This document shows, in pieces, positions 5,808-9,398 of a DNA stretch of 9,398 nt. The notes beneath the pieces are model-generated. The model was not told the DNA's origin. It saw only the letters and a program-made list of their open reading frames with translations, and ran no database searches. Origin of the DNA: Wolinella sp052173415. GTDB lineage: Bacteria; Campylobacterota; Campylobacteria; Campylobacterales; Helicobacteraceae. The number at the start of each line of letters is the position of its first letter. Position 1 is the stretch's first letter. The stretch lies in assembly GCA_052173415.1 (NCBI GenBank), contig JBQMYQ010000051.1:1-9398 (forward strand), given 5' to 3'. A program made the translations under genes and the position numbers.

Positions 5808-7805
5808 TCAAGCAATACCCGTTCCACTTTTAAGTCTATGCCTTACAATCGCACGTGCATATTCTCGGTAATACTCCAGGAATCCGTCCCTAAATATATC
5901 CCTCGCGCGCTCAAAAAGTGCCGAAATATCATTGCCCGGCAGATGAAATGCATCAATAAGCAGAGCTTGCAAATAGTGCGAAATACTCCCACCCAGCAGG
6001 ATTCCCAAGTAGGGCGCACGATGTGTCTGCTTTGCCAAAAGAGCAAAAAGCTCATCGACAAAAATAAAAAGCCCCTCCTTGGTGCGAACATCCTCGCTCC
6101 AAAAACTCAAAAGCTCCTGTTCGATAGCTTTCCACTCATTCATATGAAAATCACGCACCCCGCCAAAGAGCTTCGCACTTTGGCGCGAAAAGGCTCTTTT
6201 GAACTCCGCAAGAGCCTGCGCTTTGTTGATTTTACGTAGCTCAAATTCCTCGACATTACTTGGGCGCGCACCCTTGATATACGCGCCCCTACCTAGATTT
6301 AGCACCACTTTGGGCTTAAAATGACTAATCGCATATTCGATATTCTCCCTTGAGAGCGAAAATATCGAATCAGAATAGACCTCCTGCGTGCTATTCCCCT
6401 GCACCCTGAAGCACCCCTCAGGAATCGCCTCCTCCTCCTCGCCATAGAAGGAGTTTTGCGCATGCTTACTCTCGCCTTTAATATAGCCACAATCAAGCCC
6501 TGCAATCAACACATCACTCCCAAGCAATGCTGCAAGCGCGAACGCGGCATTCCCTACAAAGGGTGAAGCAAATTGCAAAATAAACTTTGGTGCGTGCAGT
6601 TCGCTCACCGAGCTTTCTGCGCGCTGAAAAAGGTAAGATTCCTCGCTTAAAGAGAGGGCTTTAGGATTTAGCACACTCGCGCCCACAAGGGGAATCGAGC
6701 CTAAGGGCGCGGCTTTTAGCACCTCGTGCAGATAGTCGATTCGTTCGATTTCGACCTGAAAATCTGGCGTAATTCCCGCAGAGAGGAGCGGTTTTAGAGC
6801 CGTGCCCGCACTCAGGATAATCATACGCGACGCATTTTCTTTGATAAAGGGCAAAAGTGCATTTAGGCTCGGACCATTCCCCACCACGCACACAGGGGCA
6901 TTAATTCGCTTAGGTTTGAGTAAAATAGGGTGCTTTTGTGTGGGCGCAAGATAGTTGATATTCTCTAGCGCGTTATTAATCCCAATCATCTCATCTTCAA
7001 AAGTGCCCCAACCACGGGCATTGACACGATAGGATTCCTCGATAACGTTCCGCACGTTTTCATTTTTCTGGGAATCATAGAGGGTGAGCTCCAGACGCAA
7101 GAAATTTGAGCTAATGCGACGCGCCTTGAAAAAATGCTTCGCAAAATCACGATCCATGAGATTCTCAATAAAGAGATAGCAAGCATTTTTAGAGACCTGA
7201 GAAAAGAGTGCGGGATAGTCCACGACATGGCATGAAATGCGGAAAAGATCAAGCGATTCCTCAAAAATGAGGAGCGAATGGATGTGGGCATATCGCTCGC
7301 GCAGGCATTCAAGATGAAGCCCGCCCAAAAGCCCAAACATCGTTACTGTGGGCAGGAATCCGTATGGGAGATTGAGCCTGTTTGGCTGCTCTTGCCACTG
7401 CGGATAATGCTCTGCAATCTCCGCATAAAAGGCTTGCAACAGGCGATTGTGCATTTTGCCCGTATAGGGGAATTGCACTTCGTCCATATCGCTAGGGGAG
7501 ATGTCGTTGCTGTAAAATTTCCACGATGGGTGCGAAAAGGGCTCACTAGCGACATATTGTGCGCTCTTAAGCCAGCCATGCACGCCCTCAATCTCAGGGA
7601 AAAGTAGCCGATTCTCCAGAATATCAAGAATATTTGCGCCCTTTTCGTCAAGCCAAATACTATATTGCGTCGCTTTCTCCTGCAAACGCCGTGCTAGAGG
7701 CTCGCTATAAGAGAAAAAAAACTGAAGATTCCCAACAAAACGCTCTTTTAGCGCATCAGTAATCTGCTCTCTAGTGCCATTTTCAAGAATCGAGGTAAGC
7801 TGCAT
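5808..7805 (-). CDS. Motility accessory factor (Maf, DUF115) flagellin glycosyltransferase
   Basis: Protein of 665 residues, cytoplasmic, with no signal peptide. Maf proteins transfer pseudaminic or legionaminic acid type nonulosonates to flagellin, a modification needed for filament assembly in Campylobacter and Helicobacter. The signature is the DUF115/MAF_flag10 domain: APVCVVGNGPSL near 303-314, MIILSAGTALKPLL (328-341), GITPDFQVEIER (344-355), and SDVLIAGLDCGY with a KHAQ segment (430-450). Residues 1-290 fit the separate Maf N-terminal domain and the C-terminal third is helical. H. pylori HP0114 is a similar single Maf protein. ATG at 7805 has AAGGGG about 4 bases upstream, and a TATAAT element lies 31 bases before it. 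It is probably first in an operon with the FlgP-like gene. The coding strand carries a T8 run at codons 29-31. Donor sugar cannot be read from sequence. Confidence 0.93.
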   Translation of the reverse strand: MQLTSILENGTREQITDALKERFVGNLQFFFSYSEPLARRLQEKATQYSIWLDEKGANILDILENRLLFPEIEGVHGWLKSAQYVASEPFSHPSWKFYSNDISPSDMDEVQFPYTGKMHNRLLQAFYAEIAEHYPQWQEQPNRLNLPYGFLPTVTMFGLLGGLHLECLRERYAHIHSLLIFEESLDLFRISCHVVDYPALFSQVSKNACYLFIENLMDRDFAKHFFKARRISSNFLRLELTLYDSQKNENVRNVIEESYRVNARGWGTFEDEMIGINNALENINYLAPTQKHPILLKPKRINAPVCVVGNGPSLNALLPFIKENASRMIILSAGTALKPLLSAGITPDFQVEIERIDYLHEVLKAAPLGSIPLVGASVLNPKALSLSEESYLFQRAESSVSELHAPKFILQFASPFVGNAAFALAALLGSDVLIAGLDCGYIKGESKHAQNSFYGEEEEAIPEGCFRVQGNSTQEVYSDSIFSLSRENIEYAISHFKPKVVLNLGRGAYIKGARPSNVEEFELRKINKAQALAEFKRAFSRQSAKLFGGVRDFHMNEWKAIEQELLSFWSEDVRTKEGLFIFVDELFALLAKQTHRAPYLGILLGGSISHYLQALLIDAFHLPGNDISALFERARDIFRDGFLEYYREYARAIVRHRLKSGTGIA
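6335..6370. repeat. Perfect 10-bp inverted repeat inside maf
   Basis: ATTCGATATT at 6335-6344 and its exact reverse complement at 6361-6370, with a 16-base spacer. In the mRNA the spacer can extend the hairpin with CUC/GAG pairing. It covers codons for SIFSLSRENIEY (about residues 480-491), so it may be only a product of the coding sequence. Confidence 0.4.
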
Positions 7806-7835
7806 GAAGCCCCTTTGGGCGGAATTTTGGGCTAG

Positions 7836-7844
7836 ATTATATCG
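7836..7844 (-). promoter_or_regulatory. Promoter element before maf: TATAAT overlapping CGATAT
   Basis: The minus strand reads TTTACATAACTTCGATATAATCT in the 97-bp gap between the porin gene and maf. TATAAT (7836-7841) is a perfect housekeeping -10 box. The overlapping CGATAT (7839-7844) resembles the sigma-28 (FliA) -10 of Campylobacter flagellar genes. No convincing -35 for either factor is seen. A start near 7829 would give a leader of about 24 nt. No good terminator for the porin gene is seen in this gap, so some read-through from the porin is possible. Confidence 0.55.
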
Positions 7845-7902
7845 AAGTTATGTAAAGAGCAGAGCTCGGCGCCCCACAGGAATACCGCGGGACACAAGGG
7901 TT

Positions 7903-9240
7903 TTAGAAGCGATAGAGGGTCTGGAATCGAAAGCGATTTCGCTTCTCGGTTTTGTATCTGCCAGGGGTTTCCGTCTTCAGCATTGCGTAATAGGTCAGGA
8001 AACTAAGATTTTTAGTGTAGTTGTATTCAGCCATCGGGGTAATCTCAGTAATTTTTCTCTTACTCGTCGTTCCATCAAACGCTGTAAAATCTGTCTTCCC
8101 GCCTGCATAGATGAGTGAAAGCTTCACATTGTCAGTAGCCTCAAACGCAACATTGGCATAGAAGATACCAAGCCGTTGCTTTTCTTTTTTATACACCAAA
8201 GATCCATTATCTGAGAAGAGACCGATACTAGTCTGAAAGTGATAGTTTTGCCACCATAGCTGTCCCATTGTCCCAGAATCAATAAAGCCTTTGGCACTAG
8301 AGCTAAGAGCCACAGAGAACCCATCTGCGCTATTACCCAAATACCCTACGGCAAACTTTACAGGATTGGCGATAAAATCTACCTGCGTTTTATAAAGGTC
8401 ATTTTTTAATGCGCCTGCTTTTCGGATTAACCCTGCTCCTTCATTATTCACTTCATTCTTTGCATAAGCAAGAGAGATTCTCGCTCCCATATCTTCATTC
8501 AGGGCGACTCTATAAGCGACATTGGTATAGAGCGCGCTTTTGATGACCTTATGAATATGATAGCCCCACACCTCGGCAGAAAAATCTCCATACTCAGCCA
8601 TCGCACTCGCGACATAGAAAGGTTCAGTATAAGAAGAACCACTTGTCGTTGAGTTTATGACCCTTGTATCGCTACCATAGGGATGCGAATCCAAAAGGGC
8701 AAACGTATCAAATGCTCCAAGGGTGAAAGTCCAATTAGGCACATCACGATTGAGCACGTAGATTCCTGTGCCACGCTCAAGATCGCTCGCATTGGTGAGT
8801 GGCGTATCAATAAGTTGCTTACCGACACTGATCGTTGTCTGACTTGCCTTAGGCATAAAAGTCATATAGTAGGTGCTCACTCCAAAGTCGCCATCCTCTC
8901 CTGCGCCCAAACCTTCGCCCTCACCCGTCCTTTTTTTGCCTGCTCCCGTATTCGTGGTGGCTCTTTCGTTGAGATAGAGCGCACTAAGATTAAAGCTCAC
9001 ACCCTCTGCTGCGGGGAATTTAAGATTAGCTAAAGCACGATATTTATGCTTTGCCTCAGAGGATGGTTCCCCTCCCCCTCCTCCTCCCCTATTCGTCCAC
9101 ACATCACTATCCAAGCGATAGCGAAGGTATCCGTTAAAACCCACATTTTTGATTGCTTCTTCTAGGGAGTTTGCAAAGCTTACGCCAGAAAGCGCACTAA
9201 AAGCCACGACCGTAGCTAAACTGATTTTTGCTAATTTCAT
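7903..9240 (-). CDS. Major outer membrane porin, Campylobacter MOMP family
   Basis: Outer-membrane beta-barrel porin for small hydrophilic solutes, and usually a dominant surface antigen. It has 445 residues. The signal peptide (MKLAKIS, hydrophobic core, VSFA then N) is followed by NSLEEAIKNVGFNGYLRYRLDS, very like the start of mature C. jejuni MOMP (LEEAIK plus a GxLRYR strand). The rest shows alternating amphipathic strands and ends with FQTLYRF, a terminal aromatic residue as expected for BAM substrates. The open frame reaches 9318, but the ATG at 9240 is chosen because AGGAG lies 5 bases upstream and the signal peptide starts there. Loop 1 carries six consecutive glycines (52-57), and a GEGEGLGAGEDGD stretch lies in a later loop. 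The gene has its own promoter and upstream G13 tract, and a 97-bp gap separates it from maf. Confidence 0.93.
   Translation of the reverse strand: MKLAKISLATVVAFSALSGVSFANSLEEAIKNVGFNGYLRYRLDSDVWTNRGGGGGGEPSSEAKHKYRALANLKFPAAEGVSFNLSALYLNERATTNTGAGKKRTGEGEGLGAGEDGDFGVSTYYMTFMPKASQTTISVGKQLIDTPLTNASDLERGTGIYVLNRDVPNWTFTLGAFDTFALLDSHPYGSDTRVINSTTSGSSYTEPFYVASAMAEYGDFSAEVWGYHIHKVIKSALYTNVAYRVALNEDMGARISLAYAKNEVNNEGAGLIRKAGALKNDLYKTQVDFIANPVKFAVGYLGNSADGFSVALSSSAKGFIDSGTMGQLWWQNYHFQTSIGLFSDNGSLVYKKEKQRLGIFYANVAFEATDNVKLSLIYAGGKTDFTAFDGTTSKRKITEITPMAEYNYTKNLSFLTYYAMLKTETPGRYKTEKRNRFRFQTLYRF
9070..9087 (-). repeat. Six tandem glycine codons (GGA/GGG) in porin loop 1
   Basis: Codons 52-57 read GGA GGA GGA GGG GGA GGG, preceded by AGG, giving an uninterrupted purine run on the coding strand. 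The segment lies between predicted strand 1 (GYLRYRLDSD) and strand 2 (HKYRALANLKF), where MOMP has its first surface loop. Length changes in triplets would keep the frame. Confidence 0.85.
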
Positions 9241-9245
9241 TGACA

Positions 9246-9250
9246 CTCCT
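9246..9250 (-). promoter_or_regulatory. Ribosome binding site deciding the porin start
   Basis: AGGAG followed by TGTCA and ATG on the minus strand. It supports the ATG at 9240 over the in-frame ATG at 9258 and the TTG at 9318, both of which lack good Shine-Dalgarno sequences and would put extra residues before the signal peptide. Confidence 0.85.
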
Positions 9251-9289
9251 GTGATCATACTTGTTATCCCAGTAAAACGGGTAAGCAAA

Positions 9290-9318
9290 ATTATATAAAA
9301 AGTTAACTCCAAACGCAA
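9290..9318 (-). promoter_or_regulatory. Porin promoter TTGCGT-17-TATAAT
   Basis: The -10 box TATAAT is at 9290-9295 and the -35 box TTGCGT at 9313-9318, with a 17-bp spacer. The -10 is perfect, within an A/T-rich block; the -35 matches the TTG core. Transcription would start near 9283, giving a leader of about 43 nt. The G13 tract ends 5 bp upstream of the -35 box. Confidence 0.75.
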
Positions 9319-9323
9319 CCACG

Positions 9324-9336
9324 CCCCCCCCCCCCC
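9324..9336 (-). repeat. Homopolymeric tract of 13 G (C on the plus strand) upstream of the porin -35 box
   Basis: Thirteen consecutive C on the plus strand read as G13 in the direction of porin transcription. Long G/C tracts are the typical slipped-strand phase-variation sites of Helicobacter and Campylobacter. This one is intergenic, about 40-53 bp upstream of the predicted transcription start. The reading frames crossing it contain no convincing gene, so an effect on promoter strength is more likely than a frameshift switch. The exact count in one read may be uncertain because such tracts are error-prone in sequencing. Confidence 0.92.
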
Positions 9337-9373
9337 AATGGCAAAAAGGCAATATGCAGGGTTTAGAAGTGAT

Positions 9374-9387
9374 ATTTGACTTCAAAT
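9374..9387. repeat. 14-bp palindrome ATTTGA-CT-TCAAAT far upstream of the porin promoter
   Basis: Perfect 6-bp arms with a 2-bp centre, about 80-95 bp upstream of the porin -10 box. It could be a binding site for a dimeric regulator of the porin or of an unseen divergent gene beyond 9398. It does not match a Fur box I know. Otherwise, positions 9337-9398 show no gene I can support. Confidence 0.35.
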
Positions 9388-9398
9388 CATAGGCGATT

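Noticed and set aside
7806..7820. Small GCCC-AAAG-GGGC hairpin over the maf ribosome binding site as an RNA switch
   Set aside because: A 4-bp stem alone is not evidence of regulation.
7857..7867. GAGC-AGA-GCTC hairpin after the porin gene as a terminator
   Set aside because: Only a 4-bp stem followed by three T; too weak to call an intrinsic terminator.
9241..9318. Longer porin reading frame from TTG at 9318 or ATG at 9258
   Set aside because: The extra residues precede a complete signal peptide, the region contains the -10 box, and AGGAG fits only the ATG at 9240.
9197..9385. 62-residue minus-strand frame crossing the G13 tract and overlapping the porin start
   Set aside because: It covers the porin promoter and signal-peptide codons, has no family resemblance or Shine-Dalgarno, and depends on the tract length. 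It is best explained as chance.
1..9398. Plus-strand genes, tRNAs, CRISPR repeats, transposase or phage genes
   Set aside because: All plus-strand frames lie opposite well-supported minus-strand genes and show no family features; no cloverleaf, spaced direct repeats or mobile-element termini were seen.

Overview
The window is a dense piece of a Campylobacterota chromosome, most likely Helicobacteraceae (Helicobacter or Wolinella type). Four things point there: a porin of the Campylobacter MOMP family; a Maf flagellin-glycosylation protein beside an LPP20/FlgP-like flagellar protein; the gene order argF - small hypothetical - hemN - GlcF/GlpC-like Fe-S protein, a neighbourhood I recall from Campylobacter and (without argF) Helicobacter pylori; and a long homopolymeric G tract in front of an outer-membrane protein gene. 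Base composition looks close to half G+C by eye (not counted), well above H. pylori or C. jejuni. The presence of argF argues against H. pylori, an arginine auxotroph.

All nine genes lie on the minus strand, so transcription runs from high to low coordinates. Block 1 (9398-7903) is a MOMP porin gene with its own promoter (TTGCGT-17-TATAAT). A run of 13 G sits just upstream of the -35 box, and a small palindrome lies further upstream. Block 2 (7805-3808) looks like one operon: Maf glycosyltransferase, FlgP-like secreted protein, lipoprotein in the FlgQ position, and endonuclease IV (nfo). Gaps are 31 bp, 11 bp and a 4-base ATGA overlap. A TATAAT promoter element lies just before maf. Block 3 (3730-1) is a second compact operon: argF, a DUF2603-like small protein, hemN, and a GlcF/GlpC-like Fe-S protein cut by the window start. 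Junctions are a 22-bp overlap, a 4-bp gap and a 1-bp gap. A candidate promoter and a perfect inverted repeat lie in the 77 bp between nfo and argF.

Functionally the window joins surface and motility (porin, flagellin glycosylation, flagellar basal-disk type proteins, with a base-excision-repair enzyme as the last cistron) to central metabolism (citrulline synthesis, oxygen-independent heme synthesis, an Fe-S oxidoreductase subunit). I see no tRNA, rRNA, insertion sequence, CRISPR array, prophage or obvious defence system. The points most worth following are the G13 tract at the porin promoter, the strongly over-represented hexamer GATTCC/GGAATC, the dyad over the argF -35 region, and the lipid-anchor pattern of the FlgP/lipoprotein pair.
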